This document shows, piece by piece, positions 1 through 8,080 of a stretch of DNA of 64,000 bases. The first letter of the stretch is position 1, and the number at the start of each line of letters is the position of its first letter. A program made the translations under genes and the position numbers. Origin of the DNA: Pseudoselenomonas ruminantium (GTDB lineage Bacteria > Bacillota > Negativicutes > Selenomonadales > Selenomonadaceae); NCBI RefSeq assembly GCF_900104055.1, contig NZ_FNJQ01000015.1:1-64000 (forward strand), read 5' to 3'. The notes beneath the pieces were generated by a model that had not been told where the DNA came from, made no database searches, and worked only from the letters and a program-made list of their open reading frames with translations.

Positions 1-1445
1 GAGGCTGTCCCAAATTCTGTGTAAACTCCATATCGTGATGTAAAATTGTTATTAAGGCAAGAGCCGTAAGCCCTTGTTGCTAATACCAAACATATTTCGC
101 TCTGCACGTCAAGAAATCCTTGAACGTGCAGTTTTTTATTCCGGAAGCCTGTCTTCAAAATAGACGGCCAGCTGTGCGTGAATAATGCTCCAATCCTGGC
201 GGCGGCCTGTCCATTTCTTCGTTATGTCCATCATGGCAAGATAGAGCATTTTCAGTAGACTGTCATCTGTCGGGAATACAGACTTGGCTTTTGTCACCTT
301 GCGTAGCTGGCGGTTGAACCCCTCTATGGTATTGGTGGTATAGATAAGCCGCCTAAGCTCAGCCGGATATTTGAAATAGGTGCTGAGGTTGGCCCAGTTA
401 TCGAGCCATGACTGGGAAATCTTGGGGTATTTCTTGTCCCACCGGTCGGAGAAACTTTCCAGTGCTGCTGTGGCAGCATTCTCATCAGGAGCAGCGTAAA
501 CCTCTTTCAAGTCAGCCATCAGTTCCTTTAAATCCTTGTAGCTCACATACTTGCTGGAGTTACGAAGCTGGTGGATTATGCAGTTCTGTATCTCTGTTTT
601 GGGAAATACTGCTTCTATGGCGGAGGAAAAGCCTGTGAGGTTGTCCGTGCAGGCAATGAGTATATCTTCCACGCCACGGTTCCTCATGCTGTTCAGAATG
701 CTGGCCCAGAATTTTGCACTCTCGTTTTCGCCTACCCACATGCCCAATACTTCCTTGCGGCCATCGAGGTTAATGCCTATGGCAATATAAACGGCTTTCT
801 TGACAATCTGTCCTTCACTGCGTACATGGTAGTGAATAGCGTCCATAAATACCACCGCATACAGGTTTTCAAGGGGCCTCTGCTGCCATTCTCTGACCAG
901 TGGAAGAATCTTGTCCGTTATGCGGCTGATGGTCGTGTCTGAGACAGAAAGGCCATAGATGTCCTGTATGTGGCTTTCAATGTCGCTGGTGCTCATACCT
1001 TTTGCGTACATAGAAAATATCTTTTCTTCAATGTCTTGGCTGATGCTGGTCTGATTCTTCTTGACGAGCTGCGGCTCAAATTCCCCCTTGCGGTCGCGGG
1101 GAACGGAAATCTCCACATTGCCAAAACTGGTACGGAGGTTCTTCTTGCTGTGTCCGTTACGGCTGTTGTCCGTATCCTTGTTCTTGTAGTCATACTTGCC
1201 GTAACCCAAGGATTCATCCAACTCAGATTCAAGACCATTCTCCATGAATTCAGCAATGGTTTCCTTGAACAAGTTCTGGATGTCTTCCATGCTGGTAACG
1301 TTGCTTTCCTGCAGCAATGCCCGAATCTTCTCCCGGCGGGCCTGTTCTTCTGGGGTGCGTGTTTTCCTGCTCATAAAAATACCTCCCAAGTAATGTCTCT
1401 ATTTTACATCACTTGGGAGGTTTACACAAAATCCGGGATAGACTC
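1..1445 (-). mobile_element. IS256-family insertion sequence, apparently complete
   Basis: The first ~30 bases of the window and the reverse complement of 1416-1445 form imperfect terminal inverted repeats; both begin GAG-CTATCC-like and contain TTTGTGTAAAC or TCTGTGTAAAC. They enclose a single transposase gene on the minus strand, as in IS256 elements. A second hairpin (1381-1396 with 1406-1421) lies just before the transposase start. The base before position 1 is outside the window, so the target-site duplication cannot be checked. The element ends about 30 bp upstream of the promoter of the purine permease gene and leaves it intact. Confidence 0.85.
136..1374 (-). CDS. IS256-family (mutator-type) transposase
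   Basis: This 412-residue protein catalyses movement of the element. It has the mutator-family layout: an N-terminal helical DNA-binding part, then a DDE nuclease domain. Aspartates are visible in VVFMDAIHYHV (about residue 180) and ACTDNLTG (about 245), and the glutamate in TTNTIEGFNRQLRK (about 350), which is the signature of the family. A C-terminal WTGRRQDW segment is also typical. I chose the ATG at 1374 because a strong GGAGGT lies five bases upstream; an in-frame TTG 15 bases earlier would overlap that site. The frame is intact and of normal length, so it may be active. Confidence 0.93.
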   Translation of the reverse strand: MSRKTRTPEEQARREKIRALLQESNVTSMEDIQNLFKETIAEFMENGLESELDESLGYGKYDYKNKDTDNSRNGHSKKNLRTSFGNVEISVPRDRKGEFEPQLVKKNQTSISQDIEEKIFSMYAKGMSTSDIESHIQDIYGLSVSDTTISRITDKILPLVREWQQRPLENLYAVVFMDAIHYHVRSEGQIVKKAVYIAIGINLDGRKEVLGMWVGENESAKFWASILNSMRNRGVEDILIACTDNLTGFSSAIEAVFPKTEIQNCIIHQLRNSSKYVSYKDLKELMADLKEVYAAPDENAATAALESFSDRWDKKYPKISQSWLDNWANLSTYFKYPAELRRLIYTTNTIEGFNRQLRKVTKAKSVFPTDDSLLKMLYLAMMDITKKWTGRRQDWSIIHAQLAVYFEDRLPE

Positions 1446-1475
1446 CTGTGTAAAAAAGATAAATTTTCTAATAAA

Positions 1476-1504
1476 TTGACATATGTCCTGTTTTTTGCTA
1501 TTCT
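1476..1504 (+). promoter_or_regulatory. Promoter of the purine permease transcript
   Basis: TTGACA at 1476-1481 and TATTCT at 1499-1504 are separated by 17 bases. Transcription would start just before the riboswitch aptamer. Confidence 0.75.
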
Positions 1505-1515
1505 GTTATCGTTAA

Positions 1516-1589
1516 TTTCTTGTATAAGCCCATGAATATGGTATGGGCGTTTCTACAGGCAACCGTAAATTGTCACAGTCTACAAGAAA
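1516..1589 (+). promoter_or_regulatory. Purine (guanine-type) riboswitch aptamer
   Basis: The classic three-stem layout is visible. P1 is formed by 1516-1524 with 1581-1589 (nine complementary bases). P2 is CCCAT/ATGGG with a GAATATGGT loop, and J2/3 contains GTTTCTAC. The third loop has the conserved CCGTAAA. The base just before the P1 3' strand is C (1580), the specificity position that favours guanine or hypoxanthine over adenine. The P3 3' side looks a few bases longer than in well-known examples, so this may be a slightly divergent member. It lies directly upstream of a purine permease gene, the expected context. Confidence 0.83.
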
Positions 1590-1624
1590 AACGAAGCATT
1601 GATAGTTGAAGCTTCCTTTTTCTT
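1585..1624 (+). terminator. Riboswitch expression-platform hairpin
   Basis: GAAGC (1593-1597) pairs with GCTTC (1611-1615) and is followed by a T run. The stem can be extended by pairing AAGAAAAA at 1584-1591 with the T-rich tail 1617-1624. That extension uses the same bases as the 3' strand of aptamer stem P1, so the two structures compete. Confidence 0.6.
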
Positions 1625-1674
1625 GCGGTGACTTATGAGTCCGCCTGCTAAGAAAGAGGAGGCTATTATTTTTT

Positions 1675-3006
1675 ATGCAAGTTCAAGCAAGTCAGTCTTT
1701 CCTGGAGCGCTTCTTTAAGCTCTCGGAAAAGGGAACCACGGTACGCACGGAGATTATCGCTGGTTTCACCACCTTTATCGCCCTAGCGTATATCATGTTC
1801 GTCAACCCGAACATCCTCGCTGATGCCGGCGTGCCCAAAGAGGCCGCCATTGCATCCACCATCTGGATTGCGGCGCTGTCCACGATGATGATGGGCGTGT
1901 TCGCTAACTACCCGGTCGCTCTGGCACCGGGCATGGGGCTCAATGCGTTCTTCGCTTACTACGTCTGCGGTGTGTTAGGACTCCACTGGACGGTAGCGCT
2001 GGGCGCAGTATTCTTCTCTGGTTTGCTGTTTTTGATCCTGACCATCAGTCATGTGCGTCAGGCCATCATCAACGCCGTGCCGCAGAATCTGCGCGTGGCT
2101 ATCGGCGTGGGTATTGGCTTATTCATCGCTTTTATCGGTCTTAAAGGCACCGGCCTGATTGTCAGCGATCCCGCTACTTTCATCACCCTCGGTCATGTGA
2201 CCAAACCGGAAACGGCGATGTCCCTGTTCGGTCTCGTACTCACCGGTGTCCTGATGGCCCGTGACGTGCAGGGCTCCATCCTGATTGGTATCATCGCTAC
2301 GACGGTCCTTTCCATGGTGCTGGGCTATTCCCCGGTTCCTCATGCATTCTCTGATGTGGTCAGCACGAGCCTGCCGCATATGGGCGAAACCTTTGGCAAG
2401 CTGGATATCATGGGTGCCTGGAACTACGGTATCCTGTCCATCATCTTCACCTTCACGGTCGTCGAACTCTTCGATAACATGGGTACCCTGATTGGTCTCA
2501 CGGCCAAGGCCAATCTCGTCAAGAAGAACGGCGAGATCGAGAATCTCGACAAAGCCCTGAATACCGATGCTGTGGGTACGATCTTCTCCGCAGTCTTCGG
2601 TACTTCCACGGTCACCTCTTATATCGAAAGCGCTGCCGGTATCGCAGCAGGCGGCAAGACCGGCCTCACGGCTGTGACCGTTGCCGTACTCTTCCTCGTG
2701 TCCCTGCTGTTCGCACCGCTGATTGGCCTCGTGCCAGGCTTTGCCACGGCACCGCCGCTGATTCTCGTCGGCGCCCTGATGATGTCTGAAGTAGGCAAGG
2801 TGAATTTCGCCGACTTCACCGACGGCCTGCCCGCCTTCCTGACCATCATCATGATGCCCATGACTTCTTCCATCGCCAACGGCTTCGCCTTCGGTTTCAT
2901 CAGCTATGCGTTCATGAAATCCCTGTCCGGCAAGGCCAGGGAAGTCAGCCCCATCATGTGGCTCGTCAGCATTGCCTTTATGATTAATCTCTTTATGCGT
3001 TCCTAA
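1675..3006 (+). CDS. pbuG: NCS2-family purine permease (guanine/hypoxanthine type)
   Basis: This 443-residue inner-membrane protein belongs to the AzgA/PbuG branch of the NCS2 (nucleobase cation symporter 2) family. The N-terminal RTEIIAGFTTFIALAYIM and NPNILADAGVP segments are hallmark sequences of this branch. The rest is a succession of about 12 hydrophobic membrane spans, and the VELFDNMGTLIGL and GTSTVTSYIES motifs form the substrate site in the family. It would import hypoxanthine, guanine or adenine with protons. The riboswitch in its leader supports a purine substrate and regulation by intracellular guanine or hypoxanthine. The ATG follows GAGGAGG. It is a single-gene transcript ending at a strong terminator. 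Confidence 0.92.
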   Translation: MQVQASQSFLERFFKLSEKGTTVRTEIIAGFTTFIALAYIMFVNPNILADAGVPKEAAIASTIWIAALSTMMMGVFANYPVALAPGMGLNAFFAYYVCGVLGLHWTVALGAVFFSGLLFLILTISHVRQAIINAVPQNLRVAIGVGIGLFIAFIGLKGTGLIVSDPATFITLGHVTKPETAMSLFGLVLTGVLMARDVQGSILIGIIATTVLSMVLGYSPVPHAFSDVVSTSLPHMGETFGKLDIMGAWNYGILSIIFTFTVVELFDNMGTLIGLTAKANLVKKNGEIENLDKALNTDAVGTIFSAVFGTSTVTSYIESAAGIAAGGKTGLTAVTVAVLFLVSLLFAPLIGLVPGFATAPPLILVGALMMSEVGKVNFADFTDGLPAFLTIIMMPMTSSIANGFAFGFISYAFMKSLSGKAREVSPIMWLVSIAFMINLFMRS

Positions 3007-3025
3007 AAATCTATAACGCGCCGAA

Positions 3026-3066
3026 CCCGGCCATCAGTCGATAAGTGCCTGATGGTCGGGTTTTTT
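3026..3066 (+). terminator. Rho-independent terminator of the permease gene
   Basis: A 12-bp stem (3026-3037 with 3049-3060, one G-U pair), an 11-base loop and TTTTTT at 3061-3066. Confidence 0.93.
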
Positions 3067-3212
3067 GTATATCTGTGATCAAACACGTGAATTCGAGAAA
3101 AAAGAAGGAAATAATCGTTCAATGTCGAAAATTTAGACTAAAGGATGAAAAAAGGAAGTATCAAGTGGATAGGAAAGCCGTACAATTATAGTAAATCTCA
3201 CTAACCTTGTCA

Positions 3213-3277
3213 TGCCAGCCTCCCCTTTTACGTGGGAGGGGAACTGTCGAAGACGGTGGAAGGGGCTTATAGGGCGG
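3213..3277 (+). repeat. Palindromic intergenic repeat (REP-like)
   Basis: CCTCCCC...GGGAGGGG forms a hairpin, followed by ACTGTCGAAGACGGTGGAAGGGG. A related unit with a CTTCCCC/GGGGAAG hairpin followed by a CGAAG-containing tail lies at 59276-59322. The rest of 3067-3307 shows no gene; it is the leader of the glycan island and I could not place a convincing promoter. Confidence 0.55.
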
Positions 3278-3307
3278 TTATGTCGTCGTTTAGAGAGGTA
3301 ATGTCTG

Positions 3308-5821
3308 ATGGCTATACAGAAAAGACTTTTAGCAAAACTGAAAAGCGCCAATGCAGCTCTCGATATGCTTCAAAAGGGAAAGCCTTTGGACATCAATGAT
3401 CTTCTGCAGAGATTGACAGATGCACAGAGCCTTTGCCAAAAAGGCTTGCCTGAAGCCGCTTATAAAAAATATGAGGAAATCTATGACGGGCTCATCATGG
3501 CGATTAAAGAGATACAGTCCGGTGAGGCTGCGGGAGATGCACAGGCGATTATAGCTCTGTGCATGGAGCTTCTGCAGCATATTGTTGTAGAAACAATTAA
3601 GGAAGATAAATTTAAGAAGGAAATATTCTTCCTGCCGTATAAAGCCAGTATGTGGGACAGCCTCGAGAGTGTGTGGAAAGCGGCAGATGAGGATAAGGAA
3701 AACTGCATCGCTTATGTGATGCCGATTCCCTACTGTGACAGGAATCCTGATGGCACTGCCAGGGAGTGGCATTGCGAAAGATATGAATTTCCTGAATATG
3801 TACCTACATTGGATTGGCAAAGTGTGGATTTGAAAGCCTGGCATCCGGAAGTGATTTTCTATCATAATCCATATGATAATAATAATAGAGTGACCAGCGT
3901 AGAGGGGACTTATTATAGCAGCAACCTGAAAGAATGTGCAGATAAGTTGATCTACATTCCCTATTTTGTACTTGCTGAACCGAATTTTGATTATGATGAT
4001 CCAGAAAAGAAAAAGGAAATACAGGAAACTGAGAATAAAATTGCCAATTTTGTCCTTGAGCCTGGTGTGATAAATGCAGATTACACTATTGTGCAGTCTG
4101 AGGCTATGAAACAGGTCTATGTAAAGATTCTCGCCAGACATACCAATGCAACCAAGGAATATTGGGAGAAGCGTATTTTGGGGCTGGGATCGCCGAAGTT
4201 TGACAAGGTGTTTGGTAGCAAAAAAGAAGATTATCAGATACCGGAGGAATGGGAGAGATTGATAGCTGGGCGGAAGACGATTTTCTATAACACAGGACTT
4301 AGTGCTATGCTGGATCATAGAAAGAAGTTTGTAGAGAAGGTGCGCTCTGTTATAGAAACCTTTAAAAAGCAGAATGATGTATTGCTTTGGTGGCGGCCTC
4401 ATCCGTTGCTGATATCTACATTTAGGTCTATGCATCCTGAACTTTTGGCGGAGTATGAGGAGATTGTCAATACATATCGTAGCGAGAAATGGGGGATTTA
4501 TGACGATACTCCGGATATGGACAGAGCAATTGAATGTACAGATGGATATTATGGGGATTGGAGCAGCTTGGTACATCTGTATGAAAAGACGGGGAAGAAG
4601 GTCTTTATACAAAATTGCAGGGCAGGTAAGAATTTGTTTAGTGGAATTTCACATTTTATGGATTCTGTTGAGAAAGATGGGTATATGTACTTTTCCGAAA
4701 ACAGTTTCAACGGATTGTTTCGTTATAGAGTAGGAGAGACAAAGGCGGAATTTCTGGGGAGTTTTCCCGGAGAAGAACCATGGCAGGGAGATTTGCATAG
4801 AAATGTATTTGTTAAGGGGGATAAACTGTTTTTTATTCCTATAAATGGACATGGTATTTCGGTTTATGATTGTAGGAATAGTAAATTCAACTTATTAAAG
4901 ATTCCTGGTGGGGATGATGAGTATGTGCATTATATGCAATGCATTGAAGTTGATGAAAAATTAATGCTGATTCCTGTGAATTTAAATACGCCATTTGCTT
5001 TCTTTGATTTAAAGAATGAGAAAATAGATTATATAGAAAAAGTTTCAAAGGAAATCGCAGGAATGATTTCGCATCCCACACGTTACGAAATTTTCTCTCT
5101 TTATGGTGCAATAAATGTGGATGGATTTTTGTATTTGGCATTATGTCCTACAAATATAATTTTGAAAATTTCTTTAAGGACTTTTGCAGTAGAGAAAATT
5201 GAGTTACCTATACATATACGCTTGAGATATATAAATTATGTAGATGGTTGGTTTTATTTTACTGGTATGAACCACGTTATAGGACGTTGGTGTGAGACTG
5301 ATAATACCGGAGATATTTATGATATTCCATACGAAGCTACAGATGAGGTAGTTCCCTATATTCAACTGATTCCTTATCAAGATAAATTGATTTTACCATC
5401 TGGTCGTGAGGACAGATTTTGGATGTTTAGTCCATCCTCTAATAAATGGGAAAATTTGACATATAATTTTCCTCCAGGGTTTGAGCGTGATATACGAGGC
5501 TCGTTGCTATTTTTAGGCTATAGGGAAGATGGAGAAAATCTTTATCTATACCCTAGAGCCGGCAATGGTCTTCTTAGGTTTAATGCGAAGGAGAAAAAGT
5601 TTTATTTCGAAGCTATAAGATATTCCTCGGAGTTGTTGAACTCTTTGGGGAAAAATATAATAAATCATGTTTTAGATGAAAATAGAATTACATTTGAAGC
5701 TGTAGTTTCTATTGAAGATTATTTAGAATATATGAAGACTTTTGATTTGAAGGCTGAAGATGAATTAGAAGAAAGATTAATAGGAGAGTATATTTATCAG
5801 TTGATAAAAGAAGGGGTTTGA
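3308..5821 (+). CDS. CDP-glycerol glycerophosphotransferase-like protein with C-terminal propeller-like region
   Basis: This 837-residue protein has three parts. Residues 1-100 are helical. Residues ~105-450 resemble CDP-glycerol:poly(glycerophosphate) glycerophosphotransferases: a Rossmann-like half, a WWRPHP segment near 360 and, near 415, TDGYYGDWSSLVHLYEKTGK, which matches the family D-x-S-S motif that binds the nucleotide phosphate. Residues ~460-800 consist of repeated beta-rich units with YMYF, GWFYF and NLYLYPRAG-like strands, suggesting a beta-propeller. There is no signal peptide or membrane span. The start follows AGAGGT. It is the first gene of the island and is followed six bases later by the cytidylyltransferase gene. 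A role in adding a polyol phosphate to a glycan is inferred; substrate unknown. Confidence 0.6.
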   Translation: MAIQKRLLAKLKSANAALDMLQKGKPLDINDLLQRLTDAQSLCQKGLPEAAYKKYEEIYDGLIMAIKEIQSGEAAGDAQAIIALCMELLQHIVVETIKEDKFKKEIFFLPYKASMWDSLESVWKAADEDKENCIAYVMPIPYCDRNPDGTAREWHCERYEFPEYVPTLDWQSVDLKAWHPEVIFYHNPYDNNNRVTSVEGTYYSSNLKECADKLIYIPYFVLAEPNFDYDDPEKKKEIQETENKIANFVLEPGVINADYTIVQSEAMKQVYVKILARHTNATKEYWEKRILGLGSPKFDKVFGSKKEDYQIPEEWERLIAGRKTIFYNTGLSAMLDHRKKFVEKVRSVIETFKKQNDVLLWWRPHPLLISTFRSMHPELLAEYEEIVNTYRSEKWGIYDDTPDMDRAIECTDGYYGDWSSLVHLYEKTGKKVFIQNCRAGKNLFSGISHFMDSVEKDGYMYFSENSFNGLFRYRVGETKAEFLGSFPGEEPWQGDLHRNVFVKGDKLFFIPINGHGISVYDCRNSKFNLLKIPGGDDEYVHYMQCIEVDEKLMLIPVNLNTPFAFFDLKNEKIDYIEKVSKEIAGMISHPTRYEIFSLYGAINVDGFLYLALCPTNIILKISLRTFAVEKIELPIHIRLRYINYVDGWFYFTGMNHVIGRWCETDNTGDIYDIPYEATDEVVPYIQLIPYQDKLILPSGREDRFWMFSPSSNKWENLTYNFPPGFERDIRGSLLFLGYREDGENLYLYPRAGNGLLRFNAKEKKFYFEAIRYSSELLNSLGKNIINHVLDENRITFEAVVSIEDYLEYMKTFDLKAEDELEERLIGEYIYQLIKEGV

Positions 5822-5826
5822 CATAA

Positions 5827-6702
5827 TTGAAGTTAATCGGAGTTATACCTGCAAGATACGAATCGTCACGTTTTCCAGGTAAGCCCTTGGAAGATATTTG
5901 TGGAAAGCCTATGATTTGGTGGGTATATCAACAAGCTGCTAAAGTTAAGGAGTTAGAGCAGGTTTTTGTAGCTACAGATGATGAACGAATCCAGGAGGTA
6001 TGTGAGGCATTTGATATTGCTTGCATAATGACTCGAAAGGATCATATTACTCATGTTTCACGTATTCATGAGGTCAGTGAAAAGGTGTCTGCTGACTACT
6101 ATGTGGTTGTGTGTGGAGATGAACCATTGATTGAGGCTGATGTGATTAGAAAGATCTTCGATGTTATAGACGAGAAAGAAGAATACTGTGTGGGAGGTTT
6201 ATGCAGATATTTTACTGACCCTGCTGAGGTAGTAGATCCTGCTAATATAAAGGTAGCCACCAATAAAGAAGAAGACACTATAATGCTGACACGGTCACCG
6301 GTGCCTTTTCCCTATAAGACGATAATGTTTCGTTATAAGAAGCTTATTGGTGTGGAATGCTACAACAAGGCTTCGCTAGACTATTTCGTATCGCAGCCCA
6401 AGGGGGCAATAGAGAGTATAGAAGATGTAACGTTGCAGAGGTTTTTGGAACATCACATTAAGGTCAAGCATAAATTGGTGGAAACCGATGCCTTGTCGGT
6501 GGACACACCGAGGGATTTAGAAAAGGTACGTGAGATTATGGCAAAACATGTAACAGCAGTAAACAAAGTATCACGATGTGCGCGGGGGGGGCATTCAAAT
6601 TTAAATCAATGGACACGCATAGGAGGTAGCTTACTGATACAACAGAAATCAACTGAATTTGTGGAAAGTAGTCTTTTTTCCACCAGGGAGATGGTGGCAT
6701 GA
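5827..6702 (+). CDS. KdsB-family CMP-3-deoxy-ulosonate cytidylyltransferase with G-tract tail
   Basis: Activates a 3-deoxy-2-keto sugar acid with CTP. The N-terminal IPARYESSRFPGKPL nucleotide-binding loop, ATDDERI and VVVCGDEPLIEADVI are characteristic of KdsB (CMP-KDO synthetase), and PRDLEKVREIM is the usual end of that family at about 245-255 residues. Here the protein runs to 291 residues because of a 40-residue tail that begins right at a G8 tract (6584-6591). A gain or loss of one G would end the protein within a few to about 16 codons. The start is a TTG with AAGGGG upstream. The stop overlaps the next start (ATGA). A housekeeping KDO role is possible, but the neighbours suggest an island-specific substrate. 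Confidence 0.82.
   Translation: MKLIGVIPARYESSRFPGKPLEDICGKPMIWWVYQQAAKVKELEQVFVATDDERIQEVCEAFDIACIMTRKDHITHVSRIHEVSEKVSADYYVVVCGDEPLIEADVIRKIFDVIDEKEEYCVGGLCRYFTDPAEVVDPANIKVATNKEEDTIMLTRSPVPFPYKTIMFRYKKLIGVECYNKASLDYFVSQPKGAIESIEDVTLQRFLEHHIKVKHKLVETDALSVDTPRDLEKVREIMAKHVTAVNKVSRCARGGHSNLNQWTRIGGSLLIQQKSTEFVESSLFSTREMVA
6584..6591 (+). repeat. G8 homopolymer tract in the cytidylyltransferase gene
   Basis: Eight Gs within coding sequence. The current length keeps the 291-residue frame open. Seven Gs would reach TAA after about five more codons, and nine would reach TAG after about 14. Confidence 0.9.
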
Positions 6703-7358
6703 AAAGTGCATGTTTTATCCCCATAAAGGCAAATTCAGAACGTGTGCCAGGCAAGAATTTGAGGGTTTTAAATGGCCTCAAACTGTATCAGCATATCCTC
6801 CATCATGTGAAGGAAGCTGGTGTTTTTGATGATGTATATGTGGATACAAACAGTGGGGAAGTAGCCTCTTATGCAGTGGGATGTGGCTTCAAGGTCATAG
6901 AAAGACTGTCAGCTCTGGCAGAAAAAAACGCCAATGGTAATGATTTGCTTAAGTATCACTTGCTGTTATATCCAGAATATGATTACTACTTCCAAGCTTT
7001 TGCCACAGCGCCTTTTCTACAGCCGGAATCAATACGTGCATGTTTTAAGAATATGACGGAAAGCAATGTCTATGATTCATGTTTTACGGCAACAGAGAAT
7101 CATGGTTTTTATTGGATGGCTGGCAACCCTGTCAATTATCGTCCTTGTGTACTGCCAAGGAGTCAGGATATGTTGCCGATTTTTGAGGAAACAACTGGAT
7201 TATATGGTGTAACTCGAGAATCTGCAGAAAAATATCATTGTAGGATAGGGGCGCATCCATACATACATATAGTTTCGAAGTTCGAAGCTGTTGATATTAA
7301 CACAATTGAAGATTTCAAGCTGGCAGAGCATGTTGGTCATGTAATATATGGACTTTAG
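6699..7358 (+). CDS. NeuA/PseF-type acylneuraminate cytidylyltransferase
   Basis: This 219-residue protein should transfer CMP to a nonulosonate-type sugar acid. The first 25 residues contain IPIKANSERVPGKNLR, the sugar-nucleotide transferase loop as found in NeuA, NeuF-like and PseF proteins. QAFATAPFLQPESIRAC matches the family pattern Q-x-TAP-L-R near residue 95. The C-terminal VDINTIEDFKLAEHV matches the family's usual closing motif. It overlaps the upstream KdsB-like gene by four bases, so two CMP-sugar synthetases of different families are translated together. That is unusual and suggests either two different activated sugars or one subunit with a changed function. Confidence 0.8.
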   Translation: MKSACFIPIKANSERVPGKNLRVLNGLKLYQHILHHVKEAGVFDDVYVDTNSGEVASYAVGCGFKVIERLSALAEKNANGNDLLKYHLLLYPEYDYYFQAFATAPFLQPESIRACFKNMTESNVYDSCFTATENHGFYWMAGNPVNYRPCVLPRSQDMLPIFEETTGLYGVTRESAEKYHCRIGAHPYIHIVSKFEAVDINTIEDFKLAEHVGHVIYGL

Positions 7359-7414
7359 ATAAGAGTTGCTGGAACGTGGTGGGGGAAACCTGCTAAGTAA
7401 GGAGCATAACACAG

Positions 7415-8080
7415 ATGTATACTGTTTTAGTAACGGGAGGGGTCCGTGGTATAGGCAAGGCAATTGCTAATAAATATAGGCAAGAAGGATATAAGGTTAT
7501 TGCTCCAGACAGAGAGGAATGTAATTTAGCAGCTGAGAATTCTGTTGAGGAATTTATTCGTAGATATCAGGATGAACGAATCGATATTATTGTCAATAAT
7601 GCTGGAGTAAATGATGTTAACCTTATAGATGAAATAACGGACGAAGAATTGGAACAGATGATGCAGGTTAATCTAATATCACCAATCAGACTTATTCGAG
7701 GCTTCGCCAGAAATATGAAGAAGAATAACTTCGGCAGAATTGTTAACATCGGTTCAATTTGGGCGGTGGTCTCTAAGGGGGGCAGGACTGTGTATAGTGC
7801 CACTAAGCATGGCATACATGGGGTGACCAAGACCTTGGCGGTGGAACTTGCGCCCTACAATATTCTTGTGAATACAGTTTGCCCTGGGTTTACGCTGACT
7901 GATTTGACTAGGAAAAACAATGACGCAGAGGCTATAGCGAAAATCAGCCGTGAAATACCACTAGGAAGAATGGCAGAGCCAGAGGAAATAGCTAATGTGG
8001 TTTATTTCTTTGGCAATGAAAATAATACATATTTGACAGGACAAAAGATTACAGTAGATGGGGGGTATACTTCCCAATGA
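7415..8080 (+). CDS. Short-chain dehydrogenase/reductase (SDR)
   Basis: A classical 221-residue NAD(P)-dependent oxidoreductase. TGGVRGIG (residues 7-14) is the cofactor loop, NNAG (61-64) is structural, and the catalytic set is Ser114, Tyr127 and Lys131 (YSATK). The C-terminal LTGQKITVDGGYTS is typical of FabG-like SDRs. The start follows GGAG. The stop overlaps the next start by four bases (ATGA), so it is translationally coupled to the cyclase-like gene. In this context it probably reduces or oxidises a hydroxyl of the sugar or cyclitol intermediate; it could also be a fatty-acyl reductase, but no ACP or KAS lies in this sub-cluster. Confidence 0.85.
   Translation: MYTVLVTGGVRGIGKAIANKYRQEGYKVIAPDREECNLAAENSVEEFIRRYQDERIDIIVNNAGVNDVNLIDEITDEELEQMMQVNLISPIRLIRGFARNMKKNNFGRIVNIGSIWAVVSKGGRTVYSATKHGIHGVTKTLAVELAPYNILVNTVCPGFTLTDLTRKNNDAEAIAKISREIPLGRMAEPEEIANVVYFFGNENNTYLTGQKITVDGGYTSQ

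Noticed and set aside
1446-1453. Target-site duplication of the IS256 element
   Set aside because: The left flank lies outside the window, so the duplication cannot be tested.
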